A stretch of DNA of 64,000 bases. Origin: Symsagittifera roscoffensis (lineage: Eukaryota; Xenacoelomorpha; Acoela; Convolutidae). The notes below the pieces were generated by a model. That model did not search any database. It was given only the letters and a program-made list of their open reading frames with translations, and was not told the DNA's origin. Within the stretch, counting starts at the first letter, position 1, and each line of letters opens with the position of its first letter. Made by a program: the position numbers and the translations under genes. The stretch spans positions 50,726,938 through 50,790,937 of the forward strand of contig NC_087069.1 in assembly GCF_963678635.1 (NCBI RefSeq), written 5' to 3'. This document shows positions 11,056 through 21,692 of this stretch, piece by piece.

Positions 11056-12722
11056 TCAAGTGCCAACTGCAAACTCATAAGGTGTGTTTTGGATGAGATT
11101 ATATAATTTGTGATTGAATTTAGTGTTGTGGATGAATTCTAATATGGGGATTTCTATAGGTTGAACAAATTCGTGTGGGATAAGGAAAGGTCTGGATTCT
11201 TCTGCGTTGAAGGTTTTCGCGATGGGACAAAAAATATACATTTGGGTTATGGGGTCGTAATTTCGAAGAATACCATGAAGGTTAGTATCTTTAATGCAAT
11301 ATGTGAAGTTAAGAAAAAATGGTGAAGTATATTTAGAATTAATGAATTGAAAACGGTGGTGTGGTTGTCTTGATGGGGTGTGTAGATCAAAGTGATTTTG
11401 AATGAAACGATAATATGTATATGTGTGAGTTTGTTTAGTGCGTAACATAATATCGTGTGAGCAGTGCAAATCTCGTTCATGTGGGGCAAGGAAATGAAAG
11501 GTTAGTGAAAATAATTGAAAGCGTTCTTTAATACTTTCGTAAGCTTGTGTGTCTGTTAGTGCTTCTGAAATGATGGGGTCAAATTTGCGATCAAAGATAT
11601 TGAGTGTAAATACATATGGTGTTTTAATGAAGAATTTTTCTGTGATTTGTGGGTTAGCGAAGCGATCATCGTCTAAAAATTGGTCTTAGTTAGTTCGGAT
11701 GATGTTATGATCGTAATATTCTAGCGCATATTCGTTAGCTCGGGGTGCAGTGTGTGTTTTTAGTGACTTTTTATATCCTATGTAAGTAAATTGTCTAGGC
11801 GTTAGTGGTGTGGTCAGTCGATATAGCATGTCTTTATTTCGTTCTATATCGATGTGAGTATTAGATAAAGGTAGGCAAAGGGGATTAGTAAAATGATAAT
11901 ATGAGGTCCAAGGAAGGGTAGGCATTAAAACGTGTTCATCTACAAAACTACGTGGGTCGTTAGTGTCGTGAGGGGTGTTCAAAGTATATTGTGGAAATGA
12001 GGGTAAGTTGATAGCTAAAAATTCTTTCGAGTTAGTGTGATTTGGATGATTTATATATTCACGGGCTGTTCCTGGTTTAGTTGGAAATGGCTGGTTTGGG
12101 AATTTTCTCTTGAAAGTGCGATAAGCTCTATTAGTGCTGAGTGAAGATTCAGTAGATGTGGATGATGGTGCTAATGATGCGGTATAAACTGAGGAGGGTG
12201 TAGGGGTAGGTGGGTTAGATAAATCTATGGTAGATGAAATCTGGTTTATAGTGGAGGTATCAAGGTGGAAGGGTTGTTGTTGTAGAGTAAAAAATTATCC
12301 AGTTCTGGGGAGATTTGGGGGGTGTCTGGAGAATTTGATGATTGGTCTGAATGAAGTGAAGAGTAGATTGGGGTGACTTGGGAAGCATAAGAGGGTGTAG
12401 AAATGGTTGGGACAGGGTTATATGGTGGGATTGGTTGAAAAGGAGGTTTGGAAAAAACTGAGGAATTGGTGTGAAAATTATTGGATGGAGATGGTTCAGA
12501 GTCGGCAAATTCATCGGGGGTTTCAATATTTGGGTTATTGAGTTGTGAAGCGGAGTATAAAACTGAGATGTGTGAATAAGTATCTGAACTCATGCCTGAT
12601 GTTACATTATTGGTTGGGAAATCGGGTGGCGGGAAAGCAAAAAGTGGAATTATTGTAATTGGAGTGGTGAGGTTGGTTCGGTGGGAATTTGAGCGGTGTA
12701 GGGATCCAAGTTGTCGGCTCAT
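11056..12722 (-). pseudogene. Element 1 unknown ORF downstream of env (frameshift and stop)
   Basis: ATG 12722 overlaps the env stop. The N-terminal 150 residues are Ser/Pro/Asn-rich and probably disordered (FPPPDFPTNN, SDQSSNSPDTPQ). Near 12260 the reading frame changes and stays open past RAYRTFKRKFPNQPF and a more ordered region (LPWTSYYHFTNPLCLP, PRQFTYIGYKKSL). It is broken only by TAA 11686-11688 and continues (FIKTPYVFTLNIF, HDIMLRTKQTH, RPFLIPHEFVQPIEIP) to 11056. The intact protein would be about 550 residues. I see no catalytic motif, signal peptide or membrane segment. Long open stretches either side of single lesions, and the start overlap with env, argue that it is a real accessory gene. 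Confidence 0.55.
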
Positions 12723-15339
12723 CGTGGGCTAAAAAAATTATTATTTTGAGGCTGAAAAGCGGTGGTATGGGGTTGTTCTATAATTTGTTCATAAGTATTT
12801 TCATCTTGTGGGTGGTGTGTCATTATATGTTGGATGGGGCTTTGTGATATGGTTGGTCTAAAATTTTGATTATGTGTTATTGCTAAATTTCGAAAATTTC
12901 ATGGGACTAGGGATAGTGGATGGTTATGTGGTAGGGGTGGTAACTGTGGTGCTGTAGGCGTTGTGTCTACATTGTTGTGTTCTTCGTCGTATGTGTTCTG
13001 TCTTGTTGCTATTTTTGTGTTGTATTCTTTTATTTGTGCGTCTAGAAGAATTTTGTTTATTGATGAAGAAAAAATTCCGAAAAATCCTGCAAATAATATG
13101 CGTGCTACACTTGCTTGTCTGTTTACTTGTGTGTGTATAGCACATGTGTTGTAGATTCCTTTTAAAAGGGAAAAAAGAAATCCTAAAAAGTTAAACATTG
13201 CGTATAAAATAGTTAATTTTTCTAAGATGTAGTAGGGCCATCCTAGAAAATCAAGAATTTCATTTTTGAGTGTAACAAAGCTAAAAATATTGATAGGTGA
13301 TATATCTTGGGGACGGTATTTTTCACCATTTAAATATATATAATCTTTAATGTCTTTAAAATATCCGCTATAGTCTTGTGTATAGATGTCTGCAAATCCT
13401 GCGGTTTCGGCAAGTTTGCGTAAGTTTTGGTCAATTGATTGTCTCTGTATAGTGTCCATTTGTGTTAATAGTTCTTGGAATTGTTGTGTTCTAATGTGAT
13501 GTTGAATATCTGATTTTGAATATATTCCAATTGATTGTAAGTCAATATTTGGGTTTTGAGCGATAGTTCTAATACTTTCGGGTGAAAATTTTTTGAGTGA
13601 TTGCATCAATGTGGGATATGGGGTAAGAAGGTAATATTTATCTTCATCAGGGTTTAGTTGTACTACATTGTGGCTATTTTTTGATCCACATGGGACTGCG
13701 GTATCCCAGAAATAGGTTCTTCCGGAAAGTGTATCAACAAAATGTACTTTATTCTTATAAAAGATGGGAATTCTTTTATAGCATCGTTTATCTTCAAAAA
13801 CGTATAGTGGTGATACTTTTTTGGTACAGGAATAAAACCATAAAATCTTTCCTTCGTAGTCTAAAAAATTTGATCTATTTCCTGATAGTAAATATCCTGC
13901 GTAGGGTATTTTTAAGACTGCTAGTGCAAGTGATTGTAATATTTGTTTTCTTTCTAATTCGCATAATTGGTGAAGTGTTTCTATTTCGGAGAGTGACATT
14001 TCTTGCAAAATTCGGCTAATCGTGTAGTCTAATTTCATATCTAAGTGAATATCATAGTGGATATTACCGAAATATGTATTATTCATTAGTGATAGTTCTT
14101 GTAAACGTGTGCTTCGAGCGTCATGGGGCTTTAGATGTCCACCAGGTTGACCTGTATTTTTTTTTGAAAATTAACTGGTATATATGATGTTCCTTCATTT
14201 GGAGGATGACCTGTGGCATATGGGTCGATTTTTATTTTTCCAGTGGTCATGTCGAATCCTTTTTCGTATTCAACTAATATTTCGGAGTATTGTGTTTTGT
14301 AAAGTGGGTTTTTATATTTACATGCAAGTTCTGTTTCTTGATGTAGTTGAAAACGTGTTAATTTATTTTCTATATTGTGAATGTTTCTAAAATTAGAACT
14401 CAGTTTTCGTGATGGATTTACTTGTTCATATGGTATTGATTGTATAAAATATTTTTCGTGAAATTTTATCATACGAGCGTGTATTTTTGCTACTTGAATT
14501 GTTGTACATGTGTCTTCGGGGAACCAAACAATTGTTGCTTGTGTTCGTGTTGTAGGGTCACAATAGCCTTGATCGTTTTTACAAGGTAATCTAATTCCTT
14601 GATAGATCATTGTGTTGTCTGATAAATCGCGTGTGAGTTGTATTTTTTCGAGTTGTGTTTTCCAATCGAAAAACATTTTTTCTTGGTATCCTTTATTTTT
14701 TGTGTCTGCTTTGCAGTTTGATGGGTTATTTATACCAATGTGTGGTATCCAGTGTTTATCGTGTATGTCATAGGTTAATCGTCCGTGTGCGCCGTTATAT
14801 GGGTATTTTTCATCTAATTTTATATGTCCTTGATATCTTTCAAGTTCTGCTTGATGTACAGAGTCTGAAAAAACTTGGAAGTATACTAACTTTCTATCTG
14901 AGTTTTTATTTCGTGTGATATTTAGTCTAAGTAACTCGTTTTTACAATCTTCGGGATGTAGGTGTAAAAGTCGTTCGATATTACTTTGGTAGAATGATTC
15001 GTGGTCAAGTCGGTTTTTATTTCCATTAGAGACTTGTGAACAATGTACTTTCTTCTCAGATAATGTTGCTGTGAATTTATATCCTATAACTGTTGTTGCT
15101 CGGGCTTTTGAATAAAGTGTTGCTATTACATTTGTTGTTTCTACGGCTTGTGGTTCTGTTTCACCTTGTGATACTTGATTTATTGCATATTTGTGTAGTG
15201 TTTTTTGTTCGTTTTCTTCACAATCGTAATGTGTTACTAATAAATCTTGGGGTCCTGTGCGGGGGGAAGGGTTGATGTTTTGATTGGAGATTACTAGAAA
15301 AAAGAGTTGGAGAAAAATTAGTAATTTTAGAATATACAT
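12719..15339 (-). pseudogene. env: Element 1 envelope-like glycoprotein gene (frameshift and premature stop)
   Basis: ATG 15339 begins a clear signal peptide (LKLLIFLQLFFLVIS, residues 4-18) and a Cys-containing ectodomain (HYDCEENEQ, IRLPCKNDQGYC). The first frame ends at 14131. The continuation is in another frame, open upstream of ATG 14086, so one indel lies near 14150. The second part has a helical heptad-like start (LQLCELERKQILQ region), further Cys (FYSCTKK, DKRCYKR) and two hydrophobic segments near its C-terminus (LTILYAMFNFLGFLFSLL and ARILFAGFFGIF) that would anchor it. A TGA at 12899-12901 truncates it. The frame then stays open for about 55 more codons to a TGA that overlaps the next ATG as ATGA. 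Position, signal peptide and anchors support an envelope-type fusion/attachment protein. The exact family is uncertain. Confidence 0.65.
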
Positions 15340-16461
15340 GTGTATGATAATCCTGAGTGTGGGTTATAAAATGTGATGTAACCAATTGTCTTTTTGGTAT
15401 ATCTGTCGTATTTATATATTACTTCAGTTGTTATAAATGGTGGTGGTATTGATTGAGCTGTTATGTTTGGTGGGTTTAATGGGTAGGGATGTTGAGTAAT
15501 ATTGTTCAATTTAACTGTGATTTCAAACTTTAATTGTAGACTATTTTGTTGGAGTATTTGGATGTTGTGATCACGAATATCGTCGTGGATGTCTTGTCGA
15601 TATTGTAGTCTATTGAGTGCCCAGTTGTGAAGGCGATTACTTTCTAGGTGTTGTCCAAATAATGGTGGGGGTGCTGTAAATGTATTCCAATCTAGTCTTA
15701 AGGGAATAGTTGTTGATGATTGTTCTCGATATCTTGCGTCGAGGTTATTTGGAAAATTTAAGTTAAAAGGCGTCGGTGAAATTTGACTAATTGATTGTGT
15801 TGATGGTAGTGATAATGTTTCTGGTAGTGATGAGGATGTTGTTGTATCTGAAGAAATATCTATTGGGTCATTGGTTAAATTTGGTTCACCTTGTGTGAAT
15901 GAATGTGTTGTCCAATATGGTAGTCGTGATGTTTGGTTTGGGGGATTAAAGGGATTTTCACGTATTTGTTCAGATGTTGGTGTTGAACCTAAGTAATCTG
16001 AGGGTAGGCTTGAGGTGCTACGTTGTGAAAGAAGCGTAGAGGTTTCTGGTAATATACCAATGGGGTTTTCTGGAGTATTTTGTGATGGAGATTGAGGTAT
16101 ATCAAAATGAACTCGGGAGTTTGAAGATTTCTATTTCGTCGAGGATGTATAATTTGTCTATTTATTTCAGTTGTGTTTTGGTTTTGACTAGGATGTCGTA
16201 TTCTACTTAGTTCTGGTGGTAGTGTTCGGTATAAGTTATATGTTGGTTCACTTAAAGGTGCTTGCCGTTGAACGGGTTCTAGGGGTTCAGATAAGCATGC
16301 GTGTCGTTCTTCAAAAGTATATGGGTTATCTTGAAAGGAAATTCGTGTAGATGTTTGGGGATTTTGGGTAGTTGAAGGTGTTGTTGGGTTATCTTGGGAT
16401 GATGTCGGTGAAGACTGACTTTGTGACTGTTGGTGAGCAATTTTTGATAGTTTTTTGGTCT
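15327..16461 (-). pseudogene. Element 1 Pro/Ser/Thr-rich ORF before env (one frame change)
   Basis: From about 16461 the minus strand is open with Gln/Ser/Pro-rich sequence (SQSSPTSSQDNPTTP, then LPPELSRIRHPSQN). Near 16118 coding quality moves to the neighbouring frame and continues for about 260 codons (NPIGILPETSTLLS.., LRLDWNTFTAPPPLFG) to TAA 15327-15329. No clear ATG is visible, so expression may depend on splicing or on the upstream membrane ORF. The last 13 bases overlap the start of the envelope-like gene. The N-terminal half looks disordered and the C-terminal 120 residues look folded. The family is not recognised. Confidence 0.5.
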
Positions 16462-16467
16462 AGTCCT

Positions 16468-16656
16468 TTAGTGAAAAAGTTTATGTTTATTATAGTATTC
16501 TTCTAAAAAAAGAATTAGGAGGGTTGTTGCTAGGGCGAATGTGATGATTGCTTTCTTTATACATTTGCATATTGTCAAAATGAGGGATGATAGAAATGTT
16601 ATGAATATTACAAATAGTAAAAAAATATCAGTTCTACTGAAAATGGTTCGTATCAT
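16468..16656 (-). CDS. Element 1 small membrane-protein ORF
   Basis: A 62-codon frame (MIRTIFSRTDIFLLF..) is dominated by two hydrophobic stretches, about residues 10-29 and 37-51, separated by a short Cys/Lys segment (CKCIKKA). It therefore looks like a one- or two-pass membrane peptide. It starts at a true ATG and ends just upstream of the Pro/Ser-rich ORF. It could be a separate small protein, or the N-terminal anchor of the following ORF with the joining frame lost. Not recognised. Confidence 0.4.
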   Translation of the reverse strand: MIRTIFSRTDIFLLFVIFITFLSSLILTICKCIKKAIITFALATTLLILFLEEYYNKHKLFH

Positions 16657-17454
16657 TTAGACAAGTTTTATGAATCGTACCTGTGGATATAATCAAGGGC
16701 TTTTGAAAGTTGGAGGAATAGTTCAAATATGGAGTAGAAAACTTAAAAAATATTGCAAAAAATGATTAAGATTAATACAAAAGATTCAAAGATATCAAAA
16801 AGAAATATTATGAAAGCTTTAAATATCGTAAAAACATTGTTTGAGATTTGTTAGAATTATGTTGACTGATTGAGAGAAGAGCATTTAAGAAATGACTTCT
16901 TAATCGAATATTTTTTGTTGTTTGAGGCAATTTTCAAGTGTGGTCGGATTATTTATTGGTTTTTTGACAAGTGGGTTGAGTTTTGTGAAAAATTGTTGGG
17001 GGCAATTTTTATGGTGATCGGGAGGTCGTCTTTTTCTTTATTTTTATTTGTCAAGTGATCCGGGATATGATGAGATTTTTGTACTTTAGGCTAATTAAAA
17101 TGTTCGTTCTGTTACTTTAGGCTAAGTTAACAGATTTGTTTGGGGGGTATTTGAGGTCTGAGTTGGGGAAATATTGTTGATCTTTGGGTTATTAGATAAG
17201 GGAGGGTTATGATATTATGGTGATATTTATTTTAGTTGTCAAGTTGGAGTGGTTTGCTTATTTTTGACCTGGAGGTCGTAAAGTTATAGTTATAGATATG
17301 CCTGGAGTTTTATATGGTTCGTCTAGTTGATCTGAGTTTAAGTTAGAGAAGGTGACGGATTGGATGAATCCTATTGGCTTAATTTTGAACTAGAATCATT
17401 GCGTATTTGTCAGCATGTTATTTTGAAAAATGAAAATTCAAAATGTTTCAGAGG
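16657..17454 (-). other. Element 1 non-coding gap between pol and the env region
   Basis: AT-rich, no defensible ORF on the sense strand. Confidence 0.45.
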
Positions 17455-17470
17455 TTTCAAGACTGTGAAA
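17455..17470 (-). promoter_or_regulatory. Candidate 3' splice site for the env-region mRNA
   Basis: Minus strand TTATATTTCACAG (AG at 17463-17464) sits just after the pol tail. The AT-rich tract plus CAG suits a 3' splice site. A spliced subgenomic RNA is the usual way to express env-position genes. Confidence 0.4.
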
Positions 17471-17477
17471 TATAAAA

Positions 17478-18284
17478 TTAAAGCCGATTTTGAAATTCGA
17501 CTTTCTTTAATATTTTAGATTGTGGGATGAATATTTTATAACTTTTACGTGGTTGATTTCTAAGTCGTGATGACTCTCTATGTTCTGATTTGTCGGTTTG
17601 CTCTTGGGGTATTATTTGTTCTGTCATTTTTCTATTTTTTCTTTCTTTTTGAGATGTATTTTGATCTGGCTTTTTTGTAATGTTTTTTGTTGTAATTGAT
17701 TTTGTACTTTGATTTTCGAGGTGATTGTCATTTTGTTCCTTTGTTGTTTTTTCCATATGTGGGTTATTTTAAATAACTTTTAAACCTGTAAAAGAATATA
17801 ATTGAGTTAGTTCGCGTAGTGCGTATTCTTTTGGGTAGTAAGGTAATAGGTTATTTCGATGTTGGACAATTTCTTTTTGGTCTGAGTCGGTGATTTTATA
17901 TGTGACATCAGTGGGTTTTGCAATTATTTGGTATGGTCCTTTACGAAGGGGTTGTAATTTTTTAGAAATTCCTTTTTGAGTGTTAAAATTGGGTATTAAA
18001 ACAAATGTTCCAATTTTTAAATCGGAGGCTGGTGTAAAGCGTGAATTTATTTGTTCATTAATGTTCTGCCTTTGTAACAACTTTTTTGTTACTTTTTGGT
18101 AAATTTCATTGTGTTTTTTATCTCTGTTTAAAATCCATTCGGTGTGTGTACCGGAGGCTAATTTAAGAATTTGTGGGTGATGAAAATGATCTTCATCGTG
18201 TGTATGTAAAAGTAGGTTATAACAAATTGAGTCTTTATTTGGTTGACAATAATTTTGCGCATTTTTATGTTTCGTTTTCTGCAA
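17478..18284 (-). pseudogene. Element 1 integrase C-terminal remnant; catalytic core absent
   Basis: The frame overlaps the end of RNase H and encodes about 80 residues of linker followed by the GPF/Y-type integrase C-terminal domain (SDLKIGTFVLIPNF, LQPLRKGPYQIIAKP). It ends at a TAA (17769-17771). The same frame then resumes as a very hydrophilic Lys/Gln/Thr tail (to 17478) containing ESSRLRNQPRKSYK. Integrases normally have an HHCC finger and a D,D(35)E core of about 250 residues between RNase H and this point. Neither is present, so a deletion of very roughly 1 kb joined the two ends near 18280. Confidence 0.75.
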
Positions 18285-20459
18285 GGTAGAATTTTATGTT
18301 TTTGGGTATTTCAACTGTAGTTTTACGTGTAAGTAATTCAGGTGGTGTATTTCGACTTAAAGTGTCTGGTAATGCAAGATTTTTTCCTGCGGTCCAAACT
18401 ATATGTAGGTTTGGGAATTTCATTAAAATTAGTTGAAATCTATAAACTCGGTGGTTTGGATTAGACTTTTGTGTAAAGAGAAAGATGATTGGTTTATGGT
18501 CTGTGAATAGAACTGTTGGATGTTTTGATCCAAGTATCAGAAATTCATATTCTGATAGTGTATATATTATGGCTGGACCTTCTCTCATTAGAGTTGAGAG
18601 TCGTAGCTCTGCTTGAGTGAATAATCGAGAGTTTGCTGATATAAGGTTCATTTTATTTGTACCATTATGTGATTGTAATAATGCTGCGCCGATGCGAAAG
18701 TTCGAAGCATCGCACATTGCATAGAATGGTTGATTTGGATCTGGAATTGTATTTGAAATTTGTTCAGTTAAAAGTTTTTTGATTTCTTCAAATCGTGCTT
18801 GATGTTCTGTATTCCATTCAAAATTATTTTGTTGTCTAAGTTTATTATAGAATGGTCTTAGGTATAATTGCATTTTAAAAACATATTTGCTTAAAAAGTT
18901 TAACATTCCAAGGAATTCTTGGATTTTCTTTTTATTTGTTGGTGGTTGGAGTTTCTGAATAGCATCAATGCGTGATTTTAATGGAGTGATTGTTTTTCTT
19001 TCTATATTATGTCCTAAGAATTTAACTCTTGTCAAAAAGAAGTGTGATTTATCGGGGGCAGCCTTCAGATTTTCGTTCTGAAGTATTTTGTGATAATGTT
19101 CTAAAACATTGAACATTTCTTCTTTAGTCTGTGATTGCATAAAAACATCGTCTAAATAGGTGATTGCGTTTTTCTTGAGTATTAGTGGTCTGAAAATTTT
19201 GCTCATAAAAGCTGAAAATGCTGCTGGTCCTATGGATATTCCATAGAATAGGCGGTTGAATTCATACTGTTGATTTCCAATAACAAATTGTGTTAAACGT
19301 CGCGATTGTTCATCTAATGGCATTTGATTGTATGCACTATTCATATCTGAGGTTGTAAAGTATTTTCCGTTTATTTTTGTTAAAATAACTTGTATTGGTT
19401 CAATAGGCTAATTGCACTTTGATTCGTCTATGAGTGAGTTGAGGTATCTAGCGTCGAGAACGATTTTTAATGATTCTCCTTTGGCTAGGATGATAACAGG
19501 GTTGATAAATGTGTTATCTTTTGGTTGTTCTTCTTTATTTACTGGTGATATAATGTTGTATTGTTCTAAAATTTCGAGTAATCTGTTCACTTTATCGTGT
19601 AAGTGAATTGGTACTTTACTTGCTCTTTGTTTTTTGAAAACTGCGTCTGGTTTTAATGGGAGATGTAGTGATGAGCTGATTTTGCCATTATCAAATTTGG
19701 ATGTTGCACAGACTGATGAATATTTTATTAGCTGTTTGGCTAATTTATCAAATTCGTCTTGTGTTATTTGTGAATGTTGGAAGTTAAACATTGTTAAAAA
19801 TTTCTGTTGATTCTCTGTGTAGTTATTTATGTTGAATGTAGGTTTGAAATATGGGGTTTTTGTGAAATAATCTGTATTTCTCTTTTCATTACTTATTATA
19901 TTATTTATGGATAATTATTCATTAAGAATTGTGGATTGACAAATATCTAATAATTGGAGTATATTATTTACGCGATATGCTTTTTCGTGTACTGGTAATA
20001 TTGTAGCGTTGGTTTCGCAATAGCCTAAAAGTCCTAAAGGTAATGTTACTTGGTAAGGTGTATTGTTGTATACATGTAAAGAAATAATATCTGAATTCGA
20101 GTTTTTCAAATATTTTATTGATGAGATTGTGATTTTGAAAAATTTATGGATAGGTTTGAATTCAAAATCTGACATATAAAATTGTTGTTTGTTTTGTTTT
20201 TTTATCATATTGGTGAACTTGTTTTATTGAAAAATTGTATATGTTTCCTGATAGTGGTTTCAAGTGTTTTCTTTGTTGGTTATATATTGGATAAAATTTT
20301 GAAAAGAATGGTGGTTGTTTATTTAATCTTTGAAAAAATGTTAGGGATGTGTCTTTTGTTTTTGTATATTTATCTTTGATTAGTATTTTACTGTTCAAGA
20401 TGTTGATTGTTGGTATATACTTAGAGATAAATGGTATTCCAATGATATTGTGTTTAATA
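18265..20459 (-). pseudogene. pol: Element 1 reverse transcriptase and RNase H (broken)
   Basis: Copies element RNA into DNA and degrades the RNA strand. Starting at 20459 the protein passes through a connection region, a frameshift near 20200, an in-frame TAA at 19915-19917 and TAG at 19408-19410 (where Trp is expected after SKCN). The palm motifs remain: LKIVLDARYLNSLI, the substrate-site block RLFYGISIGPAAFSAFM and the catalytic AITYLDDVFMQ (YLDD). A thumb/connection (FLGMLNFLSKYV) and Ty3-type RNase H follow, with YAMCDASNFRIGAALLQ, the expected later Glu region (ELRLSTLMREGP) and LFTDHKPI. The domain closes with LPDTLSRNTPPELL, after which the normal integrase is missing. Confidence 0.85.
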
Positions 20460-21692
20460 TCAGTGATATGGAATAATTTTATTTTGTTCTATTGTTCTTG
20501 TGGGGAGAAGAAATAATTGAATTTTTCCGTAGTTTACCAATGTTGATCCTTGTGCTGTTGCTAGCTTACTGGAGTATTCAAGAGGTGTTAGCTTTGGGTG
20601 TAAGGTTTTTATTTCATTCCATGTGGGAATGTTTATTATATTTGATTCTGCTCCTGAATCAATTAGAAAATCAATTTCAAGATCTGGTGGTTGAAATTCT
20701 TTGTTTCTTGGACTTTCTAAAAGAAATGGTATTGTCCAAATTTTTTCTTTAGGTTGTTCTTTTTGTATATTTTGATAGATGTGGTTTGTATTCAAGCATT
20801 TTGTTTTGTCATTTTCAATGGATTGATTTGTAATGTTGATTTCTTTAGTTTCTTGCGTCGTTTGTGTGGAATGGATGGGTTCAATATAATAATTGCGAAG
20901 GAGTTCTGATTGATTTGCATATATGTGTGATGAAAAAAGTTGTTCATATATAATAGGTTCATAGTCATTTTCGACTGCTATCATATTGATGGAGAGAGTG
21001 TTTTTTGTATCACTTTCTGAGTCTGATGATCCACAGTTTATTTGATTGAGTTGTAACGTATCATTTACTGTGTCATCAATACCTGGGGGGTCTGATGTTG
21101 TTTCTGGATTTGATTGTACTTGATTAATATGTCTTTGATGTTTAGGTGTACTACTTCTGTGGCGATTATTAGAATTATTATAATGATTATTATTCCTGTG
21201 TGATGATTGGGAATAATTTCTATAACGATTATTATAACTTGAATGTCGGTTTTGTGAATTATTTCGTGATCTATTTTGATAATTACCGTTTGATCTGTTA
21301 TACGAGTTATTTCTTGATCGATTGTTTGGGTAATACTGATTTCGGTTGTTTGAATAGCTTCTGTTTCGATTATTGGAATAGTTTCTATTTCTATTATATG
21401 ATGAGTTTCGTGACTGATTGTTTGGATAGTATTTATTCCTTGATTGGGAATTAGATCTAGAAACAAATTGTGTTGTGTTTGAATTAGATCTGGAGTAGTT
21501 AATTCGACTATTTGGTCTATTGTAGTGATTTTTTGACGAATTTTGTGTATGTCTTCGTTCTGGCGATCTTCCTCTATAACTTGAGTTATGTGGTGATTGA
21601 GTTCTTATATAGTTTGTATTGTTCGGGAGTGGTTTTCCTGAACTGTTGTTGCTGTATACATTTTTGTTCGGTAGATTTTGATCTTTCTTCAT
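20460..21692 (-). pseudogene. Element 1 protease ORF with Asn/Ser/Arg-rich N-terminus
   Basis: ATG 21692 overlaps the gag stop. The first 190 residues are a low-complexity Asn-Ser-Arg-Tyr region (repeats such as NNRNRSYSNNRNQYY), which looks like an RNA-binding nucleocapsid-type segment. A retroviral-type aspartic protease follows: the catalytic motif is IDFLIDSGAESNIINI (about residue 340), with DSGA in place of the commoner DTGA, which is normal for many gypsy elements. The frame ends early at 20460. The homologous continuation (IIGIPFISKYIP) lies in the next frame, so a frameshift near 20470 separates protease from RT. Confidence 0.75.
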
